Positions 20,639 to 33,256 of a stretch of DNA of 41,527 bases are shown here, in pieces. The notes beneath the pieces are model-generated. The model saw nothing but the letters and a program-made list of their open reading frames with translations, was not told where the DNA came from and made no database searches. The stretch covers positions 16,949 through 58,475 of the forward strand of contig PBTW01000053.1 of NCBI GenBank assembly GCA_002729315.1, written 5' to 3'. This stretch comes from Gammaproteobacteria bacterium. GTDB lineage: Bacteria > Pseudomonadota > Gammaproteobacteria > Pseudomonadales > Pseudohongiellaceae. Made by a program: the position numbers and the translations under genes. The stretch's first letter is position 1. Each line of letters starts with the position of its first letter.

Positions 20639-21166
20639 CTACATGCCATTCTGACGGGTCAGCGCCCCTTGGCAGGGACCCATCGCTTCTCTCACTAAGT
20701 CTCGCTCGGCAACGTAGATAATTGAAGCGCAGTTCATGCTAGAACTTGGTGATTTGATGAATGCATTACCGATCATTTCGACGATCGTGTCCGCAGTCAA
20801 CTCGTCTTCATAAAAGATGAGGGTATCGCTTTTGCCTGTCACGGGCTTAGCGCGGCTTTCACTTGCTTGAGTATATCTGACCGGCGTGCCAAGTACGGTA
20901 ACTCGCAACAATTCCTGAGTGTCGAGCGTGTATTCGAAAATGGCCGAATTGCCGGAAATATCGATGCTGTTTTGGGAGATTCTGACATTATCACGCATCC
21001 TGAGTATGCGGCGATTGTTCTCAATGGTGATAAGCAGCTCGCCATCGGCGCTCCAGTTGACCGGACTCTGGCTTTGGGCCGCCATCAGCATTCCCGGGAG
21101 CATAACCACGGCCGATAAGATCGAATGAAGTAGGGTGGGCGCGAGACTATTGTTCGGTGGCAGCAT
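20639..21166 (-). CDS. lptA: LPS transport periplasmic protein LptA
   Basis: OstA-like N domain (RDNVRISQNSIDISGNSAIFEY) upstream of lptB; internal ATG at 21166 chosen, leaving a 20-nt overlap with lptC. Confidence 0.88.
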   Translation of the reverse strand: MLPPNNSLAPTLLHSILSAVVMLPGMLMAAQSQSPVNWSADGELLITIENNRRILRMRDNVRISQNSIDISGNSAIFEYTLDTQELLRVTVLGTPVRYTQASESRAKPVTGKSDTLIFYEDELTADTIVEMIGNAFIKSPSSSMNCASIIYVAERDLVREAMGPCQGALTRQNGM

Positions 21167-21791
21167 TATTTCCCTGTGACGCGTAATGTCCGGAGTTATC
21201 CGAATGAAAGTTGATTTCATCACTATTCAAATCAGCAAACATCCCCCGTCCTTTGTGGGTTATGCTACTTGTTACCATGTGCACTGTTTCTTGAGTCTCC
21301 AGAGTCTCCTGATTAGGGTCTATTTCGAGGCGTTGAGTTGACAGCACGGTGGGCTTGCCATTCGGGTCAAGGCGATGGATCTCGACGTCCCCGGAGAGCT
21401 GGATGGTTTCCATCAGCCCCGCAGAGCCCGAAGCATTGCCGCCGACAAGGCCTAACTCGGCAACGATATTCCATGTAGACCCTCCGTTCTTAAAAAAGCG
21501 GATGAGCGGTTCCACAAGGAGTGAAGACTGGTCTTTCAAGTGAAATTGCCTCTTTGCACGAAGCGTGTAGTCCACTTCGCCTTTGTCGTTATAAAAAACG
21601 GTATTGATTCCTTCGCTGTAGCCATCAAACGCAAACTCTGGCGACGCGCTGTGCTCTCCTGTTTTTTCCCCTGTCTTAGCCAGATCGGGAGAAAAATAGA
21701 AGAGCACACCAGTTACGCCGATAATCGTCAGACAGATAAAGGTTTGATGCATAGCACGTGCCGTCGTCACTCTACATAGTAAGGTTATCAT
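21147..21791 (-). CDS. lptC: LPS export system protein LptC
   Basis: Single N-terminal TM plus beta-rich region between kdsC and lptA; RLDPNGKPTVLSTQRLEIDPNQETLETQETV. Confidence 0.88.
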   Translation of the reverse strand: MITLLCRVTTARAMHQTFICLTIIGVTGVLFYFSPDLAKTGEKTGEHSASPEFAFDGYSEGINTVFYNDKGEVDYTLRAKRQFHLKDQSSLLVEPLIRFFKNGGSTWNIVAELGLVGGNASGSAGLMETIQLSGDVEIHRLDPNGKPTVLSTQRLEIDPNQETLETQETVHMVTSSITHKGRGMFADLNSDEINFHSDNSGHYASQGNNAATEQ

Positions 21792-21841
21792 GAAACGGAC
21801 TTGGAACGCCTAGAAGGAACCAGTGCTGCGGGAGATGAAAT

Positions 21842-22402
21842 TTAGGCCAAATAATTTACCTCGCTACCCTGCGCCTCAAGCAGAAAGTCGCAGATCTCTC
21901 TGACGGCCCCCCCGCCCGCAGGAAAATCGGCGACGGCAGCAACACGTTCGGTAACAAACGGGTGCCCGAAGGGCACGGAGAAACTCAATCCAACCTGCTT
22001 CAGAACAGGCCAGTCTGGAAGGTCGTCTCCGACATAAGCTACCCGCCGCAGTTCAAGATTTTGCGCGGCGAGGATCGAATTTAAAGCCGCAGCTTTGTCT
22101 TCCTGTCCCTGAAGAACCAACGTAATCCCCAGATCTCGGCAACGGTTTTCCACGATAGTAGAAGTCCTACCAGTGATGATGCCGACCTGCACGCCACTTC
22201 TTAAAAGCATTTTGATACCGTGACCATCCAGTGAGCAGAATGCTTTAAGCTCCTCTCCTGAACTCGAGAACAGCAGTTTACCGTCCGTAAGCACTCCATC
22301 AACGTCCAGTAATAAGACTGAAATCTGGGAGGCAAGGGCTCGGATTTTATTTTCTTCTGTATTGAATCTCATGCGGGCAGGTTCGGAAAAAAGTGTGTTC
22401 AA
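21842..22402 (-). CDS. kdsC: 3-deoxy-D-manno-octulosonate-8-phosphate phosphatase
   Basis: HAD motif LLLDVDGVLTDGKL, GIITGRTS, YVGDDLPDWPVL. Confidence 0.95.
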   Translation of the reverse strand: MNTLFSEPARMRFNTEENKIRALASQISVLLLDVDGVLTDGKLLFSSSGEELKAFCSLDGHGIKMLLRSGVQVGIITGRTSTIVENRCRDLGITLVLQGQEDKAAALNSILAAQNLELRRVAYVGDDLPDWPVLKQVGLSFSVPFGHPFVTERVAAVADFPAGGGAVREICDFLLEAQGSEVNYLA

Positions 22403-23406
22403 ACAACATTAGCTTGGAGCAAATCATGCATTTTCAAAATGCCTGAGAGTCTGTGATCTGAATCGATGACTATAAGAACATAGACCTGAGACTTTTGCAT
22501 GATATTCGCGGCTTCTGCTGCGAGGGCGCTGGCGGCAACGTGTTTAAATTTTGCCGACATGACGTCTGAGACTCTGGTAGTGTGAAGATCCTTGCCTGCA
22601 TCTAGACAGCGTCGCAGATCCCCGTCAGTAAAGACGCCGATACAAGCCTCTCTATCTACTATGGTGGTCATCCCGAAACCCTTACGGCTCATTTCGACGA
22701 GTGCGTCAGCCAGGCTCATACCGGAAGTGACTCTGGGTATTGAGTCTCCGCTTTGCATGATGTCCTCTACTTTTACGAGGAGCTTCCGGCCCAGCCTTCC
22801 ACCAGGGTGCGAAATGGCGAAATCATCCTCCGTGAACCCCCGAGCTTCGAGAAGAGCCATTGCCAAAGCATCGCCCATCACCAAAGCGGCTGTTGTACTT
22901 GAAGTGGGTGCTAGGCCCAGCGGGCAGGCTTCTTCTTTCACGCCAACGTCAAGGACATAACGACATTCGTGTGCCAGCGAGGACTCTGTTGCACCTGTGA
23001 GACCGATCAATGGAATGCCTTTGCGCTTCAGGACAGGCAGAAGGTTGATGATTTCTTCGGTTGTACCGGAATTAGAGATTGCCACCACAACGTCTTGCTC
23101 GGTGATCATTCCCAAATCTCCGTGACCCGCCTCTGCCGGATGAACAAACACAGCCGGTGTGCCTGTGCTGGCTAGGGTCGCTGCGATCTTTCGGCCGATG
23201 TGTCCGGATTTGCCGATACCCAGTACTGCTACCCGGCCTGAACTGGCCATGATCAGTTCACAAGCGCCCTGAAATTCAGAGTCAATCCGAGATTTTAACT
23301 CCAGAATTGATTGGCCCTCGATGTCAATCGTCCGCAGGGCGCTGGAGCGCAATTTACTGTCTGTTATCATATGGTGTGTGATTACCGTTCCTGGCGTCTT
23401 AGACAC
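22399..23406 (-). CDS. kdsD: D-arabinose-5-phosphate isomerase (KpsF/GutQ family)
   Basis: SIS domain (GKSGHIGRKIAATLASTGTPA, HPAEAGHGDLG) plus CBS pair; start may be the internal ATG at 23370. Confidence 0.95.
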   Translation of the reverse strand: MSKTPGTVITHHMITDSKLRSSALRTIDIEGQSILELKSRIDSEFQGACELIMASSGRVAVLGIGKSGHIGRKIAATLASTGTPAVFVHPAEAGHGDLGMITEQDVVVAISNSGTTEEIINLLPVLKRKGIPLIGLTGATESSLAHECRYVLDVGVKEEACPLGLAPTSSTTAALVMGDALAMALLEARGFTEDDFAISHPGGRLGRKLLVKVEDIMQSGDSIPRVTSGMSLADALVEMSRKGFGMTTIVDREACIGVFTDGDLRRCLDAGKDLHTTRVSDVMSAKFKHVAASALAAEAANIMQKSQVYVLIVIDSDHRLSGILKMHDLLQANVV

Positions 23407-24361
23407 CGACGGTATGCTGAACCTGAAGAACCATCACGGTAAACCAGCCGCAGTAAATTAACAAGAATAAGGCCCCGCTGAATCTGCCGATCCTGTGGTT
23501 GCCCTTTACGCTACGATAGCAAAAATAAGACAGCAGAAGCGTGAGGATAAGCACGCTGGTAAAGTCCCGGTAAAAAAGTTCTTTTTCAATGCTCCCCGAG
23601 CTAAGCAGTCCCGGGAAGGGCAGGACCACAAGCAGGTTCAGGATGTTGGAACCTACTATATTCCCGATGGCGAGATCATCATGTCTCTTCAACACGCAGG
23701 TGATAGATGCAGCTAACTCAGGCAGGCTTGTCCCAAGAGCGATGACGGTAAGCCCAACAACAGCAGTGGAGACTCCGAGCGCCAGCGCAACCGAGCTGGC
23801 AGCATAAACGAGTGCTTCGGCGCTTAGAATGAGAAGGACCAGACCTAGGGTCAGATAAGCCGCGGCTTGCCAGTTGGGTAATTCCTCAACCTGCTGAATT
23901 TCGCCATCTTTCCGGCGCCCCGGGTTGCGAAATAATCTGTAACCGAAGTAGGCGGTGATCAGCATCAGTACGATGGCATCAAAGAATCCCACATACAGAT
24001 CGGACAGCATGGCACCCGCTGCCAGTGTCACCAGCAGGAGCGCTGGTATCTCCTTGTGGATGAGTGATTCAGCGGGCTTCAAAGGTCTCACCATGGCCGC
24101 GATCCCCAATGCAAGGCCGATATTGAAGAGATTTGAGCCGAGCGCGTTGCCGATGGCGAGTTTGGGCTTGCCTTCCCAGGCTGAGAATGCGGAAGAAAAA
24201 ATCTCTGGAGCAGAGGTTCCAAAGGCAACAATCGTGAGCCCAATTGTTAACTGCGGGACACCCAGATTGCGAGCCAGACCTGATGCGCCAAGAACAAATT
24301 TGTCCGCGCCCCAGATTAGACCGACGAAGCCAAGAACGATAACAGCCGTTTCTAAGAGCAT
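23399..24361 (-). CDS. yrbG: Calcium/sodium antiporter (CaCA family)
   Basis: Repeated GTSAPEIFSSAFSAW / GTSLPELAASITCVLK and GNALGSNLFNIGLALG / GNIVGSNILNLLVVL alpha-repeats; ATG at 24361 preferred. Confidence 0.94.
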   Translation of the reverse strand: MLLETAVIVLGFVGLIWGADKFVLGASGLARNLGVPQLTIGLTIVAFGTSAPEIFSSAFSAWEGKPKLAIGNALGSNLFNIGLALGIAAMVRPLKPAESLIHKEIPALLLVTLAAGAMLSDLYVGFFDAIVLMLITAYFGYRLFRNPGRRKDGEIQQVEELPNWQAAAYLTLGLVLLILSAEALVYAASSVALALGVSTAVVGLTVIALGTSLPELAASITCVLKRHDDLAIGNIVGSNILNLLVVLPFPGLLSSGSIEKELFYRDFTSVLILTLLLSYFCYRSVKGNHRIGRFSGALFLLIYCGWFTVMVLQVQHTVGV

Positions 24362-24616
24362 ATGACGAACAGGAGCGGGGGTTCGACCGGACAATACAGG
24401 ACGTCAATTAGAAGGCGGTTTCCTGTGCTTTGCAAGTAATAATTTATTGGCCTGTATAAATCGGTTAAGCTTGCGCTATCCCTGCGACTGGATCAGCTTT
24501 CCAATACGAACGACACGCGCCTCTGGGCCTGTTCCATTCGGCAGGTATCGTTCTGTTGATGTTAAATTAAAATCAGCAAACCGAGATTGGTCTGAAAAGA
24601 TTGGCGATTACTGAGG

Positions 24617-25225
24617 GTGAAGCGAATGAACTTACTACAAAAAACGTTGGCTGCCATATTTTTCTCGGGGCTGCCGTGGTCGGCAGCTTACAGTCAGGAA
24701 ATGACTGCTGAAGAGACAGCTGAATTCGGAGTCCAGACGCTCCTGCAAACCGTCGTTGAATCGAAAGAATTCTTCCTGAGCGACAGGGAGCGCTATTTCA
24801 GTGCGATCGAAACGGTACTGTCATCCTTTGTCGATTTTGAAGCCGTGGCCGGCGTGGTCATGAGCCGATATGCTTCAGAGGCTACAGACCAGCAAACTGA
24901 ACGATTTGCAGACATTCTCCGGACAACACTTACTCGCTTTTATGGAGCGTCTCTAATTTCTTACAACGGTGAGGAGCTGGTATTTTTGCCACCAAGTAAC
25001 CCTGACGCCGATCCGCGAGCAGACACGGTAGTCGTGATGGAGCTGCAGGGAGATACGACTTTAAGATTACAGTACCAGATGTTTCTGAATGCAAACGATG
25101 AGTGGAAACTCAAGAATTTAAGTCTGGCCGGTATCAATCTTGGCCGTCAGTACTATACCCAGTTTGCAGCGCTGATGGCACAGAACGACAACGACATCGA
25201 TGCGGTCTTGGGCAGCTGGAAGTAG
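24617..25225 (+). CDS. mlaC: MlaC/Ttg2D-family periplasmic phospholipid-binding protein
   Basis: Signal peptide; FVDFEAVAGVVMSRYASEATDQQTERFADILRTTLTRFYG; genomic position directly before ibaG-murA. Confidence 0.88.
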   Translation: MKRMNLLQKTLAAIFFSGLPWSAAYSQEMTAEETAEFGVQTLLQTVVESKEFFLSDRERYFSAIETVLSSFVDFEAVAGVVMSRYASEATDQQTERFADILRTTLTRFYGASLISYNGEELVFLPPSNPDADPRADTVVVMELQGDTTLRLQYQMFLNANDEWKLKNLSLAGINLGRQYYTQFAALMAQNDNDIDAVLGSWK

Positions 25226-25255
25226 TCACGCTTGATCGAATTCATGGGAGGAACT

Positions 25256-26786
<1,531 letters not shown>

Positions 26787-26796
26787 CTAAGTAGAC

Positions 26797-27456
26797 ATGA
26801 ATGATTCAAAGTTGATCATTGCGTTGACTAAAGGGCGAATACTTCAGGAGACGCTGCCATTGCTTTTGACGGCAGGCATTGAGCCTCTGGAGGACGTCAC
26901 AACAAGCAGAAAGCTGCTATTCGAAACTGGCGAACCCGGCGTACAGCTTCTGATTATGCGCGGATCTGATGTGCCGACCTATGTCAGGTTCGGAAGTGCA
27001 GATATGGGGATTGCGGGAAAGGATCTCATTCTTGAGTACGGTAGTGAAGGCTTCTACGAGCCTCTGGACCTGAATATAGCCCGGTGCAAGATGATGACTG
27101 CTGTGCCGATACAGTCTCGAGAAATCTCAGGCAGGCTTCGGGTCGCGACAAAATTTACCAACATTGCCAAACAATTCTATGCTGAGCGGGGCCAGCAAGT
27201 TGAACTAATCAAGCTAAGCGGAGCTCTGGAGTTAGCGCCCTCCTTGGGGTTAGCAGACGCGATTGTCGATATTGTCGACACGGGCAAGACGCTTAAAGCA
27301 AACGGGCTGGTCCCTATGGACACAATCGTGGATATTTCATCGCGTGTAATAGTCAACAAGGCCGCAATGAAGATTAAAACCGCACTGATTCAGAAGGTGC
27401 TGGCAAACTTGAGTGAGGCGGTACAGATTGATGTCGCGGAATCCGCAGGGCGATAG
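26797..27456 (+). CDS. hisG: ATP phosphoribosyltransferase, short form
   Basis: 219 aa; [41 protein letters not shown]; lacks the C-terminal regulatory domain. Confidence 0.96.
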   Translation: MNDSKLIIALTKGRILQETLPLLLTAGIEPLEDVTTSRKLLFETGEPGVQLLIMRGSDVPTYVRFGSADMGIAGKDLILEYGSEGFYEPLDLNIARCKMMTAVPIQSREISGRLRVATKFTNIAKQFYAERGQQVELIKLSGALELAPSLGLADAIVDIVDTGKTLKANGLVPMDTIVDISSRVIVNKAAMKIKTALIQKVLANLSEAVQIDVAESAGR

Positions 27457-28805
27457 TGTCGAACAAGGCCAAAGCGAGTAGTATGTCTTCTTTTTCAGAG
27501 AGTATCAGTCAGCTGTCAACAACCAGTTCGGACTTCGAGAAACAGCTTGATTCTGCACTAGACCGAAGGATGCTTGTTGCAGACGAGGTCAACAAAGCTG
27601 TCTCGAGCATCATTGGACGAGTTCGCTCAGAGGGCGATAGGGCGGTTCTTGATTTCACCAATCAATTTGATGGTCTTGGCGCGACTTCTCCGGCTGATCT
27701 AATTGTTACAACAGAACAACTTCAGGCTGCCCTTGCGTGCGTGAGTGAAAATCAGCGCTCGGCACTATCTCATGCTGCCGAGCGGATTCAAAAATATCAC
27801 GAAAAGCAAAAGCAATCGTCTTGGCGGTATGAGGAAGCGGATGGGTCGGTCTACGGCCAAAAAGTCAGTCCACTCTCGAGAGTTGGGGTGTATGTTCCCG
27901 GTGGCAAGGCTAACTATCCCTCTTCGATGCTGATGCTCGCGATTCCCGCTAAAGTCGCCGGCGTGGAAGAAATCGTGGCTACCGTACCGACGCCCTACAG
28001 TGATGAGGGGAACTTAGTTTTCGCAGCTGCGGCACTCGCCGGTGTGAATAAAGTCTTTACGGTGGGTGGTGCGCAGGCGATTGCTGCTCTGACCTATGGA
28101 ACGGAAACAATCCCTCGCGTAGATAAGATCACCGGACCAGGTAATATTTATGTAACCGTGGCCAAAAAACAGGTCTATGGAGAGGTTGGTATCGATATGA
28201 TTGCTGGCCCTTCTGAATTAACTGTAATCTGCGACGGATTAACCGACCCGGACTGGGTTGCCATGGATCTTTTTTCGCAGGCGGAGCATGATGAGCAGGC
28301 GCAATCAATACTGATAACTACAGACCCTAAATTTCTGAAGCAGGTTAAGAGCAGTATCGATAAATTGCTTCCACAGATGGAGCGACGCAAGATTATCGAG
28401 GCATCGTTGCGCGACCGTGGGCTGCTGATTCTAGCAGAGGACCTTGGCGCAGCTGCCTGGGTCAGCAATCTGATTGCCCCAGAGCATCTCGAGGTTTCGG
28501 TGGAAGATCCCGAACACGTTCTCGGGATGATCGAAAACGCTGGAGCTATATTCCTTGGTCGCTACACTGCAGAGGCGCTGGGCGACTACTGCGCCGGACC
28601 CAGCCACGTGCTACCGACTTCCGGGACTGCTCGGTTCTTTTCCGCGCTTGGGGTGTACGATTTTCAGAAGCGTTCATCAATCGTCAACTGTTCTGCGCAG
28701 GGGGCGAACAGCCTGGCCGCAACTGCCAGTGAGCTGGCGCGCAATGAGCATTTACAGGCCCATGCCTTGTCTGCAGAGTACCGTCTTAACTCTAAGTTAA
28801 AGTAA
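27456..28805 (+). CDS. hisD: Histidinol dehydrogenase
   Basis: [76 protein letters not shown] start overlaps the hisG stop by 1 nt. Confidence 0.97.
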   Translation: MSNKAKASSMSSFSESISQLSTTSSDFEKQLDSALDRRMLVADEVNKAVSSIIGRVRSEGDRAVLDFTNQFDGLGATSPADLIVTTEQLQAALACVSENQRSALSHAAERIQKYHEKQKQSSWRYEEADGSVYGQKVSPLSRVGVYVPGGKANYPSSMLMLAIPAKVAGVEEIVATVPTPYSDEGNLVFAAAALAGVNKVFTVGGAQAIAALTYGTETIPRVDKITGPGNIYVTVAKKQVYGEVGIDMIAGPSELTVICDGLTDPDWVAMDLFSQAEHDEQAQSILITTDPKFLKQVKSSIDKLLPQMERRKIIEASLRDRGLLILAEDLGAAAWVSNLIAPEHLEVSVEDPEHVLGMIENAGAIFLGRYTAEALGDYCAGPSHVLPTSGTARFFSALGVYDFQKRSSIVNCSAQGANSLAATASELARNEHLQAHALSAEYRLNSKLK

Positions 28806-28821
28806 AACAGTTCGCACGTTG

Positions 28822-29955
28822 TTAGGCCTCTTTAGGTTCGATGACCACAGCCTGTCCAAAACCCAAAATTGTTGGGAGTGCAAACAGCTTACCGTCTCGA
28901 AAGATTTCAATCATTAGTGTTTCGCCTGGTTTGGCGTTGCGTATCTCCCGCATGATATTCTGACCACTGCTGACTGGGGTGTTTCTGACCCGCGTGATGA
29001 CGTCTCCGGGCATGATGCCTGCGCGCTCCGCGGCACCGCCAGGGTCCACACTCTCAATCAACATTCCTCGTACGCTGTCAACGCCGAAAAACAGTTGGCT
29101 CGATTGCGCGGTCAACGCTTCACCGGTGATGACTCCAAGATACCCTGAATTGTGTGCGATGGCCTCAGCGACCATTTCGTTCATCGCCTTAATCGCGATG
29201 TCTGCAGGAGTAGCGAAGCCGATGCCCTCGAAGCTTCCAGATTTTGAGAATATTGACGAGTTTATGCCGACCAGCCTGCCTTTTTGATCGATGAGGGCGC
29301 CCCCAGAGTTTCCGGGATTAATCGCTGCGTCAGTCTGAATGAATCCTTGACTGCTGTCGGGTTCACTGCTCAAGGCGCTGACAATTCCCTGAGATACAGA
29401 TTGTCCGATGTTTCTTCGCGGATACCCAATTGCGAAAACAACGTTTCCTACCTGAAGATCTGAGTTGTCTCCTATCATAATAGGGGTCAGGTCGTCCATA
29501 TTGATATGCAAGACTGCTAAATCATTTTCAGAGTCATAAGCAATTACGGTAGCCGGTGTGCGTCGCCCGTCGTGCAGAGTAACCTCGGTGTCAAACGCGT
29601 CGAATAGGGTATCTACCACATGAAGATTTGTAAGGATAAAGCCTTGTTTGCTGACAATGATGCCAGACCCAAGGCTGGCCCTCTCGCCAAGATACATATT
29701 GAGCCGATCATCTGCAGCCCGCTCTACGGATTCGATATTTACGCTGGTGGCACTGATGCTGACAACTGAGGGAGCTGCGCGTGAGATGGCCTCTGCGAAT
29801 CCGGGAGGTGAAGCGTCTGTTCGCTCTAGATTAAATGCGGCGAGTTGGTCGGACGCCTGCTGTAACTGTTGATTCTGCAAATACAAAAATGCTGTTAACA
29901 AGCCACAGGCGACGGGCCAACCGAAGAACTTTACTGTCTCGAGGATCTTGTGCAT
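28822..29955 (-). CDS. DegS/AlgW-like membrane-anchored serine protease with PDZ domain
   Basis: N-terminal TM; triad TNLHVVDT / ENDLAVL / GNSGGALID; C-terminal PDZ (GGAAERAGIMPGDVITRV). Confidence 0.94.
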   Translation of the reverse strand: MHKILETVKFFGWPVACGLLTAFLYLQNQQLQQASDQLAAFNLERTDASPPGFAEAISRAAPSVVSISATSVNIESVERAADDRLNMYLGERASLGSGIIVSKQGFILTNLHVVDTLFDAFDTEVTLHDGRRTPATVIAYDSENDLAVLHINMDDLTPIMIGDNSDLQVGNVVFAIGYPRRNIGQSVSQGIVSALSSEPDSSQGFIQTDAAINPGNSGGALIDQKGRLVGINSSIFSKSGSFEGIGFATPADIAIKAMNEMVAEAIAHNSGYLGVITGEALTAQSSQLFFGVDSVRGMLIESVDPGGAAERAGIMPGDVITRVRNTPVSSGQNIMREIRNAKPGETLMIEIFRDGKLFALPTILGFGQAVVIEPKEA

Positions 29956-30019
29956 GAACGGCTGGCGCTGTTGCGTTTGTTAGCTGTGCTAAGATAAACG
30001 TATAGCTCAATATACAGCC

Positions 30020-30799
30020 ATGTGGAGGCAGATTCCAATGACTATGCAGCGTGAGCGGCTTGAGGCAGAGTTAAACAAGCTTTTGCAGCCCCGGCGATTT
30101 CGAGATTATTGTCCGAATGGACTGCAGGTGGAGGGCGGTATTGCAATTAGCAGACTGGTGACCGGAGTGACAGCGAGTGAAGCGCTGATTGACCGGGCTA
30201 TTGAGCTTAATGCCGATTGTCTGCTGGTGCACCATGGATACTTCTGGCGCGGAGAAAATCAGGCAATCACAGGAATCAGGAGAAATCGCTTGCGCAAATT
30301 GTTGCTAAATCACATCAATCTGTTTGCGTATCATCTACCTTTAGATGTCCACGAGGAGTTCGGCAATAATGCGCAGTTAGGCAATTTACTTGGCCTGGTC
30401 ACTGAAGAAGTTACAGGTCGTCCTGGTGATGTGGCTATCGTGGCAATTGGCCGGCCTGAGCAACGAATGAATCTCAGAGAGCTTCAGACGAGAGTAGAGG
30501 GTGCTCTGAATAGAAAACCGATCGTTGTCGGTGATCCGCTTGCACAGATTCATCGAGTTGCCTGGTGCACCGGAGCAGCGCAATCATTCTTTGACCTGGC
30601 TATTGAGGCCGGGGTAGACGCCTTCATCACGGGTGAAATTTCAGAGCCGTCTGCACATCTGGCAAGAGAGTCGGGTGTTGCTTTTGTCTCTGCGGGTCAC
30701 CATGCTACCGAGCGTTACGGTGTTCAAGCAGTCGGAGAGTTTCTTGCCCGGGAGTTTGACCTTCACCATCATTTTGTCGACATTGAGAATCCGGCCTAG
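30020..30799 (+). CDS. Nif3-like dinuclear metal centre protein (YbgI family)
   Basis: DYCPNGLQVEG, LLVHHGYFWRGE, HLPLDVHEEFGNN, AFITGEISE, GHHATERYGV. Confidence 0.94.
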   Translation: MWRQIPMTMQRERLEAELNKLLQPRRFRDYCPNGLQVEGGIAISRLVTGVTASEALIDRAIELNADCLLVHHGYFWRGENQAITGIRRNRLRKLLLNHINLFAYHLPLDVHEEFGNNAQLGNLLGLVTEEVTGRPGDVAIVAIGRPEQRMNLRELQTRVEGALNRKPIVVGDPLAQIHRVAWCTGAAQSFFDLAIEAGVDAFITGEISEPSAHLARESGVAFVSAGHHATERYGVQAVGEFLAREFDLHHHFVDIENPA

Positions 30800-30875
30800 G
30801 CATTGTTAGGTTACACCAAGGTTGGGTGCAGACGGAGCGAAAGAAAGGCTGGGGTAGGTGCCTGTTGTGCGACTG

Positions 30876-31343
30876 CTATTTTGACTGGGACTGAGTGATG
30901 TCTTCGTCATTGAGCGGAACACTTTTATCCAGCCCGAAATCTTCTGATAAGGCGCCTTTCTGATCCGGACTCTGTTTGGCAGCATAGTCCCTTGGCGGGG
31001 CGAGTGGGCTCGCCTCCTCCGGAATATTCGTGGTTTCGAAAACAGCATCAGATTCGGCCGGCAGCAATCTGCTGGCAACCTCATCAGAGCATAAATCCTG
31101 CGCGCCGCTTGCGAGATGTTGATATACGTCGCGATAGCTTTCCGTCATGTGCTGAACCAGTTCAGCGGTCATACTAAAATGGTCGCACACACTATCGCGG
31201 TATTCAGAGTGGTTGTCCTTCAGTTTTCGAACCTGCTCTTCCAGGTCTTTGACTTTCGACGGGCTGACATTTAGGCGGCCTGCAACCAGTATCCCGATAA
31301 TCGTGCCCAGCGCAAATGCGCCAATGGTTATCAACCAGATCAA
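30876..31343 (-). CDS. zapG: YhcB/ZapG (DUF1043) inner-membrane protein
   Basis: N-terminal TM with glycine zipper (ALGTIIGILVAGRL), coiled coil, YRDSVCDHFSMTAELVQHMTESYRDVYQHLASGAQ; divergent from zapE. Confidence 0.88.
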   Translation of the reverse strand: MIWLITIGAFALGTIIGILVAGRLNVSPSKVKDLEEQVRKLKDNHSEYRDSVCDHFSMTAELVQHMTESYRDVYQHLASGAQDLCSDEVASRLLPAESDAVFETTNIPEEASPLAPPRDYAAKQSPDQKGALSEDFGLDKSVPLNDEDITQSQSK

Positions 31344-31556
31344 GAGAAGCTCCTGCTTTCAGACCACCCCGGACTCTTCGAGTATACATGAATTATCGGC
31401 CATACTCCTGTTCAATATCCTTCGAATAGTCGCGTTACCTTCGCTGGAGAAATTGGAAAAGAGGTTCAGCTCGCCTAAAATGCGCCGGCGGGTTGGGAGT
31501 GCGCGGTCGACAACTGGTTTGACTCTTGTGAACGGTTACACACTCGGGAAAGTCAT

Positions 31557-32669
31557 ATGACGCCGACAGAACGCTATCAGGCTGATGTTGCCAACGGGAA
31601 GGTTATGCGAGATCCAGAGCAGATTCGGGTAATCGGACATCTGACTGACTTGTGTCGTGGATTGCAGGAAAAGGCGAAGTCTGTCAACAAGACTTGGCTG
31701 GAGCGTCTGGTACACGCAGTGCGCGAAAAAGTAACTGCTCCTGATCCTTTGCAGGGTATGTATCTCTGGGGTGGGGTCGGTCGAGGGAAAACTTATCTGA
31801 TGGACTTGTTTTTTGCTAGCGTTGAAGATTCGTCAAAACTTAGAACCCACTTCCACCGATTCATGCAGGATATCCACAGCCGTTTGGTGGCTTTTCAGGG
31901 TACTACCGACCCGTTGGAGGCAATCGCAGATGAACTCGCCGAGCGAGCAACCCTGATTTGTTTTGATGAATTTTATGTGTCAGACATCGGTGATGCCATG
32001 TTGTTGGGTGGACTGTTGAAGGCACTACTTGATCGCGATGTCGTGCTAGTCGCAACTTCGAATGTGCCTCCACACGCGTTGTACGAGGATGGTTTGCAAC
32101 GACAGAAGTTTTTACCTGCAATTGCCGCCATTGAGCGTCACTGTAAGGTGGTAAAAGTTGACTCAGCCAGAGATTATCGGTTAGAGCGTTTGAACGCGAC
32201 TGAACTCTATCTATTCCCCCTGAGTCAGGCTATTGACGAGCAGCTCCGCGCGAGCTTTTATGAACTGGCCAGCAACACGGCGTCAATCAGCGAAAACGGA
32301 ATGCTCATTCTGCTCGGTCGTGAGTTAAAAACCATTTTACTGGCAGAAGACCAGGTCTGGTTCTTGTTTGAAGAGCTTTGTGGCGGTCCGAGAAGCGCTT
32401 TTGATTATGTGGAACTGGCGAAACTATATAGGACGGTGTTTCTCAGCGGTGTCCCTGTGCTGGCTGAAGAGGCTAATGACAGTGCTCGCAGATTCATCAG
32501 TCTGGTGGATGAGCTCTATGACCGTCGTGTTCGTTTAATTATGGCGGCCGAGGCTGAAGTTCATAATCTCTACGCCGGTCAGAGCTTGGCTTTCGAATTC
32601 GAGCGGACCCAATCTAGGCTCATGGAAATGCGATCTCGCGATTACCTTGGACGAGAGCATCTTCTTTGA
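31557..32669 (+). CDS. zapE: Cell division protein ZapE (AFG1-like ATPase)
   Basis: [20 protein letters not shown] Walker [20 protein letters not shown]. Confidence 0.96.
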   Translation: MTPTERYQADVANGKVMRDPEQIRVIGHLTDLCRGLQEKAKSVNKTWLERLVHAVREKVTAPDPLQGMYLWGGVGRGKTYLMDLFFASVEDSSKLRTHFHRFMQDIHSRLVAFQGTTDPLEAIADELAERATLICFDEFYVSDIGDAMLLGGLLKALLDRDVVLVATSNVPPHALYEDGLQRQKFLPAIAAIERHCKVVKVDSARDYRLERLNATELYLFPLSQAIDEQLRASFYELASNTASISENGMLILLGRELKTILLAEDQVWFLFEELCGGPRSAFDYVELAKLYRTVFLSGVPVLAEEANDSARRFISLVDELYDRRVRLIMAAEAEVHNLYAGQSLAFEFERTQSRLMEMRSRDYLGREHLL

Positions 32670-32809
32670 GGTCAAAGCGCCTAAAATTCCGCCCCAGAGC
32701 CCTTATGAGGGGCCGCAATATTTCCGGCAAGTTGGCAGCAAACACCTTGAATCTTGATGGGCACTCCGGTAGTATTCGCGCTCCCAAAGCAAAGCCCTCA
32801 GGTCGTGAC

Positions 32810-33238
32810 ATGAAGACTTTTAGTGCTAAACCCAATGAAGTAACCAAGAACTGGCTACTTGTTGATGCCGACGGCCAGACGCTTGGTCGAATGGCGACTG
32901 CCATCGCCACGCGATTGCGCGGAAAGCATAAAGCCGAGTACACACCTCACGTGGACACTGGTGACTACGTGGTCGTTATAAATGCTGACAAGGTTCAGGT
33001 AACTGGTAACAAAACAACTGACAAAATGTATCACGCCCACTCCGGTTTTCCAGGTGGGCTGAAATCGATGCCTTTTGAAAAGTTACGAGACCGCGCCCCG
33101 GAAAGGGTAATTAAACTGGCCGTTAAGGGCATGCTGCCGCGCAGCCCGTTGGGCAGAACAATGTTCAAAAAACTCAAGGTCTATCCAGGCTCAGAGCACC
33201 CGCACGGAGCTCAGCAGCCTCAAGCTCTGCAACTCTAA
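32810..33238 (+). CDS. rplM: 50S ribosomal protein L13
   Basis: 142 aa from ATG 32810; [59 protein letters not shown]. Confidence 0.98.
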   Translation: MKTFSAKPNEVTKNWLLVDADGQTLGRMATAIATRLRGKHKAEYTPHVDTGDYVVVINADKVQVTGNKTTDKMYHAHSGFPGGLKSMPFEKLRDRAPERVIKLAVKGMLPRSPLGRTMFKKLKVYPGSEHPHGAQQPQALQL

Positions 33239-33256
33239 CAGGTTAATCAAGCACCC

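Noticed and set aside
24420-24600. Open minus-strand frame ...TERYLPNGTGPEARVVRIGKLIQSQG* between yrbG and mlaC, considered as an mla remnant
   Set aside because: Only about 43 codons, no start codon, and no recognisable MlaD/E/F motif; compatible with chance.
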